From NCBI RefSeq assembly GCF_900129025.1, contig NZ_FQUM01000011.1:36004-100003 (forward strand): a stretch of DNA of 64,000 bases. The letters run 5' to 3'. Source of the stretch: Mariniphaga anaerophila. GTDB lineage: Bacteria; Bacteroidota; Bacteroidia; Bacteroidales; Prolixibacteraceae. The notes under the pieces were generated by a model that was not told where the DNA came from, did not search any database, and saw only the letters and a list, made by a program, of their open reading frames with translations. Below, in pieces: positions 9,903 to 18,436 of the stretch. Position 1 is the first letter of the stretch, and each line of letters starts with the position of its first letter. A program made the position numbers and the translations under genes.

Positions 9903-9910
9903 CAAAATTA
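9903..9910 (-). promoter_or_regulatory. Candidate -7 box for the secreted unknown protein
   Basis: Read on the minus strand this is TAATTTTG, an exact TAnnTTTG match 17 nt before the start codon. No clear -33 TTTG is present. Confidence 0.4.
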
Positions 9911-9988
9911 AAGAATTGAAGTATAAATAAGTTTGAAGAAATTTTAAAAAATTTTAAAGTTTGGGGAGAGCCAGAAAAAAGCTGGAAA

Positions 9989-10045
9989 TTTTGCCGGAAG
10001 AATATCAGCTTCTGATTTTAAGAAGATTGTATCCTTCCGGCAAAA
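9989..10045 (-). terminator. Long double-stem hairpin directly after fabI
   Basis: TTTTGCCGGAAG (9989-10000) is perfectly complementary to CTTCCGGCAAAA (10034-10045), a 12-bp outer stem. The intervening 33 nt hold a second hairpin, ATCAG (10004-10008) with CTGAT (10012-10016). It begins 3 nt past the fabI stop. The T tail on the minus strand is short (TTT), so it is a terminator or a 3'-end stabiliser. Confidence 0.6.
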
Positions 10046-10048
10046 GTA

Positions 10049-10915
10049 CTAATCGAATAAATGTTTGTCTTCAGCCGGACCGCATTTGCAGTCTTCGTGA
10101 AGCCCTTTTTCATATTGTTGCAAAGCGCGCACGCTCATTCCCATGTTGGAGAAGCCTCCGTCGTTGTATAAATTCTGCATGGTTACACGTCGTGTAAGAT
10201 CAGAAAACAGGGTGATGCAATAGTCGGCACAATCGTCGGCTGTGGCATTTCCCAGTGGCGACATCCGCTCTGCAAAATCGAGCAGGCGATCGAAGCCTTT
10301 TACACCACTTCCGGCAGTAGTAACTGTTGGCGATTGCGAAACAGTATTAATACGTACATTTCTTTCTCTACCGTAAATGTATCCGAAACTGCGTGCAATG
10401 GATTCCAAAAGTGCTTTTGCGTCGGCCATGTCGTTGTAGCCGTAAAAAGTACGCTGTGCTGCAACATACGTAAGCGCAACCACTGAGCCCCATTCGTTAA
10501 TGGCGTCGAGTTGTCGTGCCGTTTGCAGTACCTTGTGAAAAGATATTGCAGATACGTCGAGCGTTTTGTCCAGGTAATTGTAATCCAGATCGCTGTAATG
10601 TCTACCTTTTCTTACGTTAGGCGACATACCGATGGAGTGAAGAACGAAGTCGATTTTTCCTCCCAAAGCTTCCATCGATTTATTAAACAGGTTTTTCAAC
10701 TCTTCTACGTTGGTGGCGTCGGCAGCAATGGCAACGGTGTTCAGTTTCTCAGCAAGTTTCTGAGTTTCGCCCATGCGCATTGCAACTGCTGTGTTGGATA
10801 ACGTTAACGTGGCTCCTTCTTCATGGGCTCGTTCTGCAACCTTCCACGCAATGGAATCGGGGTTTAATGCTCCAAAAATAATTCCCTTCTTCCCTTTCAG
10901 TAAATTGTAACTCAT
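10049..10915 (-). CDS. fabI: Enoyl-[acyl-carrier-protein] reductase (NADH), FabI
   Basis: 288 aa, slightly longer than the usual ~260 because of a Cys/His-containing tail ('HEDCKCGPAEDKHLF'). FabI performs the last reduction of each fatty-acid elongation cycle in the cytoplasm. The divergent SDR features are visible: the N-terminal nucleotide-binding stretch 'IFGALNPDSIAWKVAERAHE', 'LHSIGMSP', and the catalytic set Tyr150 ('LTYVAAQR') and Tyr160-x6-Lys167 ('YNDMADAK') that separates FabI from ordinary SDRs. It is a single gene, divergent from the methionine cluster, with TAACTTTG (minus strand, 10942-10949) as likely -7 box. Confidence 0.96.
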   Translation of the reverse strand: MSYNLLKGKKGIIFGALNPDSIAWKVAERAHEEGATLTLSNTAVAMRMGETQKLAEKLNTVAIAADATNVEELKNLFNKSMEALGGKIDFVLHSIGMSPNVRKGRHYSDLDYNYLDKTLDVSAISFHKVLQTARQLDAINEWGSVVALTYVAAQRTFYGYNDMADAKALLESIARSFGYIYGRERNVRINTVSQSPTVTTAGSGVKGFDRLLDFAERMSPLGNATADDCADYCITLFSDLTRRVTMQNLYNDGGFSNMGMSVRALQQYEKGLHEDCKCGPAEDKHLFD

Positions 10916-10941
10916 GGTGTTTTTTTATGAATTTTGAGGTG

Positions 10942-10949
10942 CAAAGTTA
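10942..10949 (-). promoter_or_regulatory. Candidate -7 box for fabI
   Basis: On the minus strand it reads TAACTTTG, an exact TAnnTTTG match 27 nt upstream of the fabI start. The -33 element is not obvious. Confidence 0.45.
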
Positions 10950-11087
10950 ATTCAGTTTAAATAAAACTAAAAAGTAGAGGACTTTTTCCACTTAAATATG
11001 CTCTTTCTTAACCATTCGATTCAAATATTGTTCGCGTTTAGTCAAAAAATTCAATATTATTTTTATCTAAACTGATTCCAAATAAGT

Positions 11088-11117
11088 TTTGTTTTTTGAA
11101 AAAACGCTTTATATTTG
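11088..11117 (+). promoter_or_regulatory. Bacteroidota-type promoter of the methionine cluster
   Basis: TTTG (11088-11091), 18-nt spacer and TATATTTG (11110-11117) match the -33/-7 consensus exactly. Transcription would begin near 11122-11126, about 15-20 nt before the leader ORF and about 205 nt before the aspartokinase-like gene. Confidence 0.7.
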
Positions 11118-11140
11118 TCGCAAACAAAATCGGTAAATAA

Positions 11141-11239
11141 ATGAATTCATTGATTCAACATACTTCACAAAATGTTCCGGGAAACCTTTCCGGAAAACGT
11201 GGATTCATGTTACCGTCATTTTTCATGTTTATGCGCTAG
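11141..11239 (+). CDS. Putative Met-rich leader peptide of the methionine cluster (32 aa)
   Basis: ATG at 11141 opens a 32-codon frame ending in TAG at 11237-11239, just downstream of a consensus promoter. Met codons sit at positions 23, 29 and 31, in the C-terminal stretch 'GFMLPSFFMFMR', i.e. three of the last ten residues. The next genes encode an aspartokinase-like protein, O-acetylhomoserine sulfhydrylase and homoserine acyltransferase, so ribosome stalling at Met codons is a natural sensor. The ORF overlaps an RNA hairpin (11175-11195) and its stop lies at the foot of another (11239-11273). Inferred from position and composition only; it could be a chance ORF. Confidence 0.55.
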   Translation: MNSLIQHTSQNVPGNLSGKRGFMLPSFFMFMR

Positions 11240-11273
11240 CCTTCTTTCGGTGGTTTTCCCATTGACTGGAGGC
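11175..11273 (+). promoter_or_regulatory. Candidate attenuator with alternative RNA pairings
   Basis: TTCCGG (11175-11180) pairs with CCGGAA (11190-11195). Alternatively GGAAAAC (11192-11198) pairs with GTTTTCC (11253-11259), which excludes the first stem. A third stem, GCCTTC (11239-11244) with GGAGGC (11268-11273, one G-U), encloses the 3' partner. A ribosome held at Met codons 29/31 would cover the 5' arm of the last stem. No strong U tract follows it directly, so the output may be translational rather than termination. Confidence 0.4.
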
Positions 11274-11330
11274 ATACAGATTTTAGCGATAACAAATTCA
11301 TAGTTTTTACATTTTTCTTTTTTATTTAAT

Positions 11331-12647
11331 ATGTCGGATAAAGTTATTCGATTGGGCGGCGGCCATGCAGGGTCTGTTGCATCAATTCAAAATTTAGTTT
11401 GGTATTCTGAAAAACAAAACGGCAAAAAATTCATCGTCGTTTCTGCGGTTCCTGAGATTTTATGTTTAGTGCAATCAGCAGTTTCGGAAGCTTTTAGTGC
11501 GGACGTAACAAAGGTTTATGACGAGCTGGCCGGAATATATCTGACGCTGACCGGGAATAATCCTTCTGAAGCTTATGGGGAGCTGGCCACGCAGTTGGCC
11601 GGAATACTTAAAGGAATAGGACTTATTGGTGATTATTCCGCTGCATTGAAGGATCAGGTTTTGAGCTTCAGCGAGAAGTTAACTGCAGAAATATTTCAGG
11701 TTCAGTTTGAGAAATGTGGTATAATTGCCAAAATTTTGCAGCCCGAACAATTGGGGCTGGAAGTTACTCCCGATTACGGAAATGCCACATTTGTTGCGGT
11801 GGGTAAATCGCTAAGTGATCTTGAACCCGGATTTTATCTGGTGCCCGGATCATTTGGAATCACTGCTGAAGGGAAAACAGCCCGCGCTGGAGAAACGGCT
11901 GCCGATTACACCGCTGCCTTTTTAACACGCGAATTCGGAATTGAGAAACTGGAACTTTGGGGACTCAATTTCGATTTTCATCGGGCAGATCCGGCAATTG
12001 TTTCCGAACCTCCGCGTATTCAGCGGCTCACCTATTCGGAGGCCAGCGAACTGGCATATTTCGACCACTATTCGTTTCACCCGCGAACTGTGGAGCCGCT
12101 GGAAGCTGAACACATCCCAATTCATGTTGTTAATACCAGTTCGAAAGATGGCAGCGTAGATACCGTAATTAATACGGAAACTTATGTTGAACCGCAAATT
12201 GTGAAAAGTGTGGCCTGTACCGATGATATTTCGTTGTTGCGGCTTAACGGACCCGGAGTGGGGCTGAAACCGGGAATTCTGGCAAAGGTGACTTCCCGGT
12301 TAAATAAAGAGGGAATTAACATAAAATCGGTGATTACTTCTCAGATTTCCATTAACCTGATTCTAGAACGGAAATCCGGTGCCAGGGCTTTGGAGTGTAT
12401 TCGCCAATTGGGATTTTCGGCTGTGCAGGACATTACGGTTATCGACGATGTTTCGCTTGTGGCAGTTGTTGGGCACGGCATGCAACAAAGCTACGGAGTC
12501 TCGGCCAAAATTTTTGGTGCGGTTGCCCAGCATAAAATTAATGTAGTTTTAAGCGGCTCAGGTGCTTCCGATTTGGTGAGCTATCTGGTTGTAAAATCTT
12601 CTGATAAAGAGAAAAGTGTACGCGAAATTTATAAAGCATTTTTTTAA
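11331..12647 (+). CDS. Divergent aspartokinase-like protein with two C-terminal ACT domains
   Basis: 438 aa. The fold matches aspartate kinase: an amino-acid-kinase domain (about 1-275) with the family block 'ELAYFDHYSFHPRTVEPLEA', then ACT domains at about 302-365 ('GPGVGLKPGILAKVTSRLN') and 370-435. Signature residues are altered: the 'KFGGTSVGSAERI' motif is 'RLGGGHAGSVASI' (Lys to Arg7, Thr to Gly), 'WTDVDG' becomes 'WGLNFD' (210-215), and 'GRGGSDYTA' becomes 'RAGETAADYTA' (185-195). 'VVSA' and 'DYTA' remain. It may be an altered kinase or an ACT-based regulator. First structural gene of the methionine cluster, 18 bp before metY. Confidence 0.8.
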   Translation: MSDKVIRLGGGHAGSVASIQNLVWYSEKQNGKKFIVVSAVPEILCLVQSAVSEAFSADVTKVYDELAGIYLTLTGNNPSEAYGELATQLAGILKGIGLIGDYSAALKDQVLSFSEKLTAEIFQVQFEKCGIIAKILQPEQLGLEVTPDYGNATFVAVGKSLSDLEPGFYLVPGSFGITAEGKTARAGETAADYTAAFLTREFGIEKLELWGLNFDFHRADPAIVSEPPRIQRLTYSEASELAYFDHYSFHPRTVEPLEAEHIPIHVVNTSSKDGSVDTVINTETYVEPQIVKSVACTDDISLLRLNGPGVGLKPGILAKVTSRLNKEGINIKSVITSQISINLILERKSGARALECIRQLGFSAVQDITVIDDVSLVAVVGHGMQQSYGVSAKIFGAVAQHKINVVLSGSGASDLVSYLVVKSSDKEKSVREIYKAFF

Positions 12648-12659
12648 CCCGAAAAATAG

Positions 12660-13970
<1,311 letters not shown>

Positions 13971-13990
13971 TCCAGCATAAGAATAAAAGC

Positions 13991-14029
13991 GCAGTGGGGG
14001 AAAGCAACATTCTCTCACTGCCTGTTTTT
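13991..14029 (+). terminator. Hairpin plus T run in the metY-metA gap
   Basis: GCAGTG (13991-13996) pairs with CACTGC (14016-14021), with partial inner pairing (GGGA with TCTC), followed by TTTTT at 14025-14029. It probably gives partial termination, because metA continues in the same direction 24 bp later with no clear new promoter. Confidence 0.5.
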
Positions 14030-14052
14030 GAATTTTTTAAACAGAAGAAAAA

Positions 14053-14970
14053 ATGCCAGTAAACGTTTCCGATAAATTGCCTGCTATTAAAATTCTTGAA
14101 GAGGAGAATATTTTTGTGATGGATGAGTCACGAGCAGAGCAGCAGGACATCAGGCCCCTAAGAATAATAATACTTAATTTGATGCCGCTGAAAGTGACAA
14201 CAGAAACCGATTTGTTACGATTGCTATCCAATTCGCCTCTACAAATTGAAATTGAATTCATGAAAATAAAGGGGCACAAATCGAAAAATACTTCGTCGGA
14301 GCACATGAAGCAGTTTTATAAGAATTTTGATGAACTGAACAGTAAAAAGTACGACGGGATGATTATTACCGGCGCACCTGTTGAATTGCTGCCGTTTGAG
14401 GAGGTTACTTACTGGAACGAAATAAAAGAGATACTGGACTGGGCGCAGCGTAACGTTTATTCTACAATGTTTATTTGCTGGGCCGCACAAGCCGGCCTTT
14501 ATCATTACTACGGAATTCCGAAATACGAGCTTCCGCAAAAAATGTTTGGTGTATTTGAACATACGCATTCCAACTCCCATCTGCCTATTCTTCGCGGGTT
14601 CGACGACGTATTTTTTATGCCGCACTCCCGCCATACAGAAATCAGAACAGCAGATATTGAAAAGGTGGAAGGCCTTGAAATTATTGCGCAGTCTGAAGAA
14701 GCCGGTGTTGCCATGGTTAAAGCGAAAAACGGAAGACAGTTGTTTATCACCGGTCATTCTGAGTATTCCCGCAACACGCTTGATACCGAGTACAAACGCG
14801 ACGTTGCGAAAAAGTTGCCTATTCACATTCCGGTAAACTATTACCCGGGAGACGATCCTTCCAAAACTCCCTGTATGCGTTGGGGATCAACTGCAAATCT
14901 GCTGTTCTCCAACTGGCTGAATTACTATGTTTATCAGGAAACGCCTTACAATCTTGAAGAAATTGGCTAA
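14053..14970 (+). CDS. metA: Homoserine O-acyltransferase, MetA family; predicted acetyltransferase
   Basis: 305 aa, full length. It activates homoserine for methionine synthesis. The MetA catalytic set is present at canonical numbers: Cys142 ('MFICWAAQ'), His235 and Glu237 ('TGHSEYS'). Residue 111 is Glu ('[17 protein letters not shown]'). In this family Glu at this site goes with acetyl-CoA use and Gly with succinyl-CoA, so the product should be O-acetylhomoserine, the substrate of the adjacent MetY. Family annotation by name alone would say succinyltransferase. The acyl preference is inferred from one residue plus context. Confidence 0.93.
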   Translation: MPVNVSDKLPAIKILEEENIFVMDESRAEQQDIRPLRIIILNLMPLKVTTETDLLRLLSNSPLQIEIEFMKIKGHKSKNTSSEHMKQFYKNFDELNSKKYDGMIITGAPVELLPFEEVTYWNEIKEILDWAQRNVYSTMFICWAAQAGLYHYYGIPKYELPQKMFGVFEHTHSNSHLPILRGFDDVFFMPHSRHTEIRTADIEKVEGLEIIAQSEEAGVAMVKAKNGRQLFITGHSEYSRNTLDTEYKRDVAKKLPIHIPVNYYPGDDPSKTPCMRWGSTANLLFSNWLNYYVYQETPYNLEEIG

Positions 14971-15048
14971 CAGATTTTTCAGTTTTCCGGTAAAAATATA
15001 TTTTTGAAACAAATTGGAACGGAGATGATTTAAGTGAGTTTGAAGACT

Positions 15049-15056
15049 TAAATTTG
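15049..15056 (+). promoter_or_regulatory. Candidate -7 box for elbB
   Basis: TAAATTTG is an exact TAnnTTTG match 32 nt before the elbB ATG. A second match, TATTTTTG, lies at 14999-15006. Neither has a clear -33 box. Confidence 0.4.
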
Positions 15057-15088
15057 CGCAAAGTGAGTAAGTTACCTTTTAAAACTTG

Positions 15089-15745
15089 ATGGAAAAAATG
15101 AAAAAAATTGCGGTTGTTTTGGCAGGAAACGGGGTTTACGACGGAGCTGAAATACATGAAGCTACGCTTACATTGCTGGCTATTGCGCGAAATGGGGCAA
15201 CATACCAGTGTTTTGCCCCGGATGTGGAGCAGGCTCATGTTGTTAATCATCTTACAGGGGAAGAAATGGCTGAAACGCGGAACGTGCTGGTTGAAGCAGC
15301 CCGCATTGCCCGTGGAAACATCAAACCGCTCTCCGATTACGACGCCAAAAATTTTGATGCGATTATGTTTCCCGGTGGTTTTGGCGCCGCAAAAAACCTG
15401 TGCACATTTGCATTCGACGGAGTTGACTGCACTGTTAATCCTGATGTGGAACAGGCCGTGCGTTCAACGGTAGCCGAGGGAAAACCGGTGGGGGCACTTT
15501 GCATTTCCCCGGTATTAATTGCAAAAATTCTGGGAGATGTGAAAGTAACCATCGGACAGGACGAAGCAACCATTCAGGCCATTGAAAATTTGGGCGGCAC
15601 TCACCAAAAAACTACGCACGGACAAGTGGTCACAGACGATAAATATAAGGTAGTTACCACGCCTTGCTATATGCTGGATGCTACCATCGATCAGATTGCC
15701 GACGGAGCAGATAATGTGGTGAAGAAGATTTTAGAAATCATGTAA
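15089..15745 (+). CDS. elbB: ElbB-family DJ-1/PfpI-like glyoxalase
   Basis: 218 aa from ATG 15089; a second ATG at 15098 (giving 'MKKIAVVLAGNGVYDG') aligns better with the start of E. coli ElbB and is equally possible. The protein is collinear with ElbB: 'NGVYDGAEIHEATLTLLAIA', 'VVNHLTGEEMAETRNVL', 'FPGGFGAAKNLCTFA', the nucleophile-elbow Cys in 'GALCISP', and 'VVTTPCYMLDA'. ElbB has been described as a glyoxalase III-type enzyme acting on reactive carbonyls and was once linked to isoprenoid synthesis; its physiological role is uncertain. It is 11 bp before the TatD-like gene, so likely co-transcribed. Confidence 0.9.
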   Translation: MEKMKKIAVVLAGNGVYDGAEIHEATLTLLAIARNGATYQCFAPDVEQAHVVNHLTGEEMAETRNVLVEAARIARGNIKPLSDYDAKNFDAIMFPGGFGAAKNLCTFAFDGVDCTVNPDVEQAVRSTVAEGKPVGALCISPVLIAKILGDVKVTIGQDEATIQAIENLGGTHQKTTHGQVVTDDKYKVVTTPCYMLDATIDQIADGADNVVKKILEIM

Positions 15746-15756
15746 TTTGAAATAAG

Positions 15757-16440
15757 GTGGTTTCTACTCCTTTTATCGATATTCATACGCACAATAAAAA
15801 TACAGATCCGGAGACTGTAACTGTATTCAATCTTGAACCGGGTGATCCCATTCATGTTTTTGCGGGAAAGAATTTTTATTCGGTCGGATTGCACCCCTGG
15901 AAAATTAAGAGTGAAAAGGATGACGACGAGCGGATGCTGATGATGGAAGATGCGCTTGACCTCGATCATGTGATTTTTGTGGGAGAGTGCGGCCTCGATA
16001 AAGTAACCGGAGCGGGTTTCGACGAGCAGATGCGCGCTTTTTCGGCTCAGGCTTTTATGGCTGAAGAGTACGGAGTTCCGCTAATCATTCATTGCGTAAA
16101 AGCCTGGAACGAAGTGGTGGAGCTCCACAAAAAGAACAGGCCTTCCGTTCCGTGGATTTTTCATGGCTACAATGGAAGTGTCGAATTAACCCGGCAGCTT
16201 TTGGATAAGAATTTTCTGTTTTCTTTTGGTGAAGCGCTTTTTCGCGAGAATGGAAAAGCCATTGAGTCGATAAAACTGTTGCCTCTGGAAAAGATTTTTT
16301 TTGAAACGGATATGTGTAAAGGGCCTGTTGAAGATATGTATAAAAGGGGCGCCGAGTTGAAAAATATTCCTGTAGAAAATTTGAAGGAAGCAGTTTGGGA
16401 AAACTTTAACCGGATAGAAAACGTGAACTTCAAAATTTAA
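15757..16440 (+). CDS. TatD-family metal-dependent hydrolase (short form)
   Basis: 227 aa with a GTG start; the frame is closed by a stop just upstream and there is no ATG alternative near. TatD-like TIM-barrel metal ligands are visible: 'IDIHTHN' (His-x-His), Glu in 'FVGECGLD', His in 'IIHCVKAW', His in 'IFHGYNG' and Asp in 'FFETDMCKGP'. TatD proteins are magnesium-dependent 3'-5' DNases/RNases. This one is about 30-40 residues shorter than the usual ~260. It lies between elbB and tcdA in a tight head-to-tail group. The exact substrate is unknown. Confidence 0.85.
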   Translation: MVSTPFIDIHTHNKNTDPETVTVFNLEPGDPIHVFAGKNFYSVGLHPWKIKSEKDDDERMLMMEDALDLDHVIFVGECGLDKVTGAGFDEQMRAFSAQAFMAEEYGVPLIIHCVKAWNEVVELHKKNRPSVPWIFHGYNGSVELTRQLLDKNFLFSFGEALFRENGKAIESIKLLPLEKIFFETDMCKGPVEDMYKRGAELKNIPVENLKEAVWENFNRIENVNFKI

Positions 16441-16491
16441 GTCGATTTTTTTTCCTGAAGAAGGAAACAATAACAGATAAATGTATGGTAA

Positions 16492-17226
16492 ATGAGTTGG
16501 CTGGAAAGAACTGAACTTCTGGTTGGTCCGGAGAAACTGGAAGTATTGAAGAACTCCAATGTACTGGTTGTGGGGTTGGGTGGAGTAGGCGCTTATGCCG
16601 CTGAAATGATTTGTCGTGCCGGAGTTGGAAAAATGACAATTGCCGACGGCGATGTGGTTGATGAATCGAACCGGAACCGGCAATTGCCTGCCTTAACGAG
16701 CACTGTTGGCCAGCCAAAAACTGAGGTTCTGGCGCAACGGTTTCGAGATATCAATCCGGAGATTGAGCTAACTACTGTAAATGATTTTATTCGGGATGAA
16801 ATAACCATTGAGTTGCTGCAAAGCCAGCCGTTCGACTACGTGGTTGATGCCATCGATACCCTTTCCCCAAAAGTGTTTCTGATAAACCACAGTATTAACA
16901 TGGGGCTTAACGTGGTAAGCGCGTTGGGTGCCGGTGGAAAATCCGACCCTGCGAAAGTACAAGTGGCCGATATTTCAAAATCGTACAACTGTAAACTGGG
17001 AAGAGTGCTGAGAAAGCGTCTGGCGAAACTCGGCATTCGAAAGGGATTTAAAGTAGTCTTTTCTCCGGAGGAAGTTGCCGAGGGGGCAGTGAGGCTGGAA
17101 GAAGGACAAAACAAAAAATCAACAGTAGGCACAATTTCATACATGCCGCCTGTTTTTGGTTGCTTCGTGGCCAGTGTTGTCATTAGGGATTTGCTGGATA
17201 AAAAGGCGACAACGTTAATTTTGTGA
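16492..17226 (+). CDS. tcdA: tRNA threonylcarbamoyladenosine dehydratase, TcdA (CsdL)
   Basis: 244 aa, near family length (~250-270). An E1/ThiF-like ATP-dependent enzyme that cyclises t6A to ct6A at tRNA position 37. The nucleotide-binding loop 'VVGLGGVGAYAAEMICRAG' (about 26-44), 'DESNRNRQLPAL', 'DYVVDAIDTLSPK' and 'CKLGRVLRKRLAK' are as in TcdA. The catalytic Cys and C-terminal 'YMPPVFGCFVAS' segment are retained. Last gene of the elbB group, 51 bp after the TatD-like gene. Confidence 0.9.
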   Translation: MSWLERTELLVGPEKLEVLKNSNVLVVGLGGVGAYAAEMICRAGVGKMTIADGDVVDESNRNRQLPALTSTVGQPKTEVLAQRFRDINPEIELTTVNDFIRDEITIELLQSQPFDYVVDAIDTLSPKVFLINHSINMGLNVVSALGAGGKSDPAKVQVADISKSYNCKLGRVLRKRLAKLGIRKGFKVVFSPEEVAEGAVRLEEGQNKKSTVGTISYMPPVFGCFVASVVIRDLLDKKATTLIL

Positions 17227-17630
17227 TGATCTGATTCCGAACTGGTTGCCGCCTCTTTCCCTTGAAAATAGCGCTGTGCAAAATCTTTTTTTACATTAAA
17301 ATGCAACTATTGCTTTCTTTTGTTGAATATAAAAGAGTCAAATGTTTGATAATTCCATTTTTAGTTTAACTTTGCGGTGCGAATTAATAGATAATTTAGA
17401 ATCTTTTAAATTTTCGGTTGTCTGGAAATGAGCAAATTGGTCTTTATTTAGTTGAAATTTTTAGGTATTCTGCAGCCGGGCAAAATTCTCCTTCCTGTTT
17501 TTCACCATGATTTTTTTGGTTTCTGAACTTAATCAATTCAATATTCATCTAAATCCGGGAACAAAGCATAGTTTGAGTTTTCGCATTTTGCAGCAGGGGC
17601 CTGTTTTATTAATTTAATTTTTAGTTACAA
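17227..17630. other. 404-bp intergenic region: promoter plus long untranslated leader
   Basis: Contains the promoter at 17345-17374; transcription from it leaves about 250 nt of untranslated RNA before the RRM gene. I found no convincing hairpin terminator for tcdA. Short frames inside (for example 17507-17617, 36 codons) look non-coding. Confidence 0.6.
17345..17374 (+). promoter_or_regulatory. Bacteroidota-type promoter of the RRM/cold-shock operon
   Basis: TTTG (17345-17348), 18-nt spacer, TAACTTTG (17367-17374): exact match to the -33/-7 consensus with the same spacing as the methionine-cluster promoter. Confidence 0.7.
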
Positions 17631-17942
17631 ATGAACATTTATGTTGGAAATCTTCCGTACAGTGTAGTTGAGGAAGATTTGAGAGAAATTTTCGAAGAGT
17701 ATGGCGAAGTATCTGCTGTCAAAATCATTTCTGATAAATTGACCGGACGTAGCAAAGGTTTTGGATTTGTTGAAATGGACGACGATGAAGAAGCTAAAAA
17801 AGCCATCGAAGAATTAAACAATGCTGAACTTAGCGGACGTAACATTAAAGTAAACGAATCACGTCCAAGATCAAACGACTCCCGTGGTGGAGGTCATCGC
17901 AGAAGCGGCGGTGGTGGTTTTAACAGAAGAGAACGTTACTAA
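17631..17942 (+). CDS. Small RRM-domain RNA-binding protein
   Basis: 103 aa. A single RNA-recognition motif spans about residues 1-78, with RNP2 'IYVGNLPY' and RNP1 'KGFGFVEM'. It is followed by a short basic Gly/Arg/Ser tail ('RGGGHRRSGGGGFNRRERY') of the glycine-rich RNA-binding protein type. Such proteins are common in cyanobacteria and Bacteroidota and are often cold-induced. It is followed 10 bp later by a cold-shock-domain gene and shares its terminator. The long 5' leader suggests RNA-level control. Confidence 0.93.
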   Translation: MNIYVGNLPYSVVEEDLREIFEEYGEVSAVKIISDKLTGRSKGFGFVEMDDDEEAKKAIEELNNAELSGRNIKVNESRPRSNDSRGGGHRRSGGGGFNRRERY

Positions 17943-17952
17943 CGGTTTTCTT

Positions 17953-18147
17953 ATGCAAGGAAAAGTAAAATGGTACGACGCGGTAAAAGGCTTTGGCTTT
18001 ATTCAGACTGAAGAAGGCAAAGACATTTTCGTACACCGTACCGGCGTTAAAGACTCACGCTTTGGACTGGAAACAGACCAGGCTGTACAGTTTGAAACAA
18101 AGGAAAGCGACCGTGGACCGGTAGCTTTTAATGTGGAAGTTATCTAA
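17953..18147 (+). CDS. Cold-shock-domain protein (CspA family)
   Basis: 64 aa from ATG 17953; longer in-frame extensions upstream overlap the RRM gene and are not homologous. A complete cold-shock domain: 'MQGKVKWYDAVKGFGFIQ' with RNP1 'GFGFIQ', RNP2-like 'DIFVHRTGV', and ending 'GPVAFNVEVI'. It binds single-stranded RNA/DNA and melts RNA structure. It is translated from the same mRNA as the RRM protein; the pair ends at a strong terminator. Confidence 0.95.
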   Translation: MQGKVKWYDAVKGFGFIQTEEGKDIFVHRTGVKDSRFGLETDQAVQFETKESDRGPVAFNVEVI

Positions 18148-18166
18148 CTATTATAGTGCTCAGAAG

Positions 18167-18196
18167 AAAGGGTCTTGTTTTTCAAGACCCTTTTTT
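18167..18196 (+). terminator. Intrinsic terminator of the RRM/cold-shock operon
   Basis: GGGTCTTG (18170-18177) pairs with CAAGACCC (18183-18190) over a 5-nt T loop, followed by TTTTTT. A-rich flanks extend the stem. Confidence 0.92.
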
Positions 18197-18436
18197 GTTT
18201 CTTCTTCTTTCCCCTTTTTCTCGAAAAGCACAGGCAAAGTTTTTTTATTTCTCCGGCTCGAAAGTTTTTTCGGGCATGTTTTTCGGTAGATAATGTTGCC
18301 GTGTTAATATGTGTTATTTGCCTGAGTATTGGTTTTTATTCCGGCTCCATTCAAAAATAATTTTTGGGATTGGTGCAGGGAATATTTATACCGTCGTTCC
18401 GTTTGTTTGTTTTGTTGGGAGGAAAGTATTTTGTTA

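Noticed and set aside
11120..11330. SAM or other known riboswitch upstream of the methionine cluster
   Set aside because: I could not match the sequence to SAM-I or SAM-II core patterns by eye; the leader ORF explains the region better. An Infernal search would settle it.
17507..17617. 36-codon ORF inside the RRM gene leader, considered as a leader peptide
   Set aside because: No codon enrichment or recognisable pattern, far from the promoter, and it ends only 13 nt before the RRM start; more likely chance.
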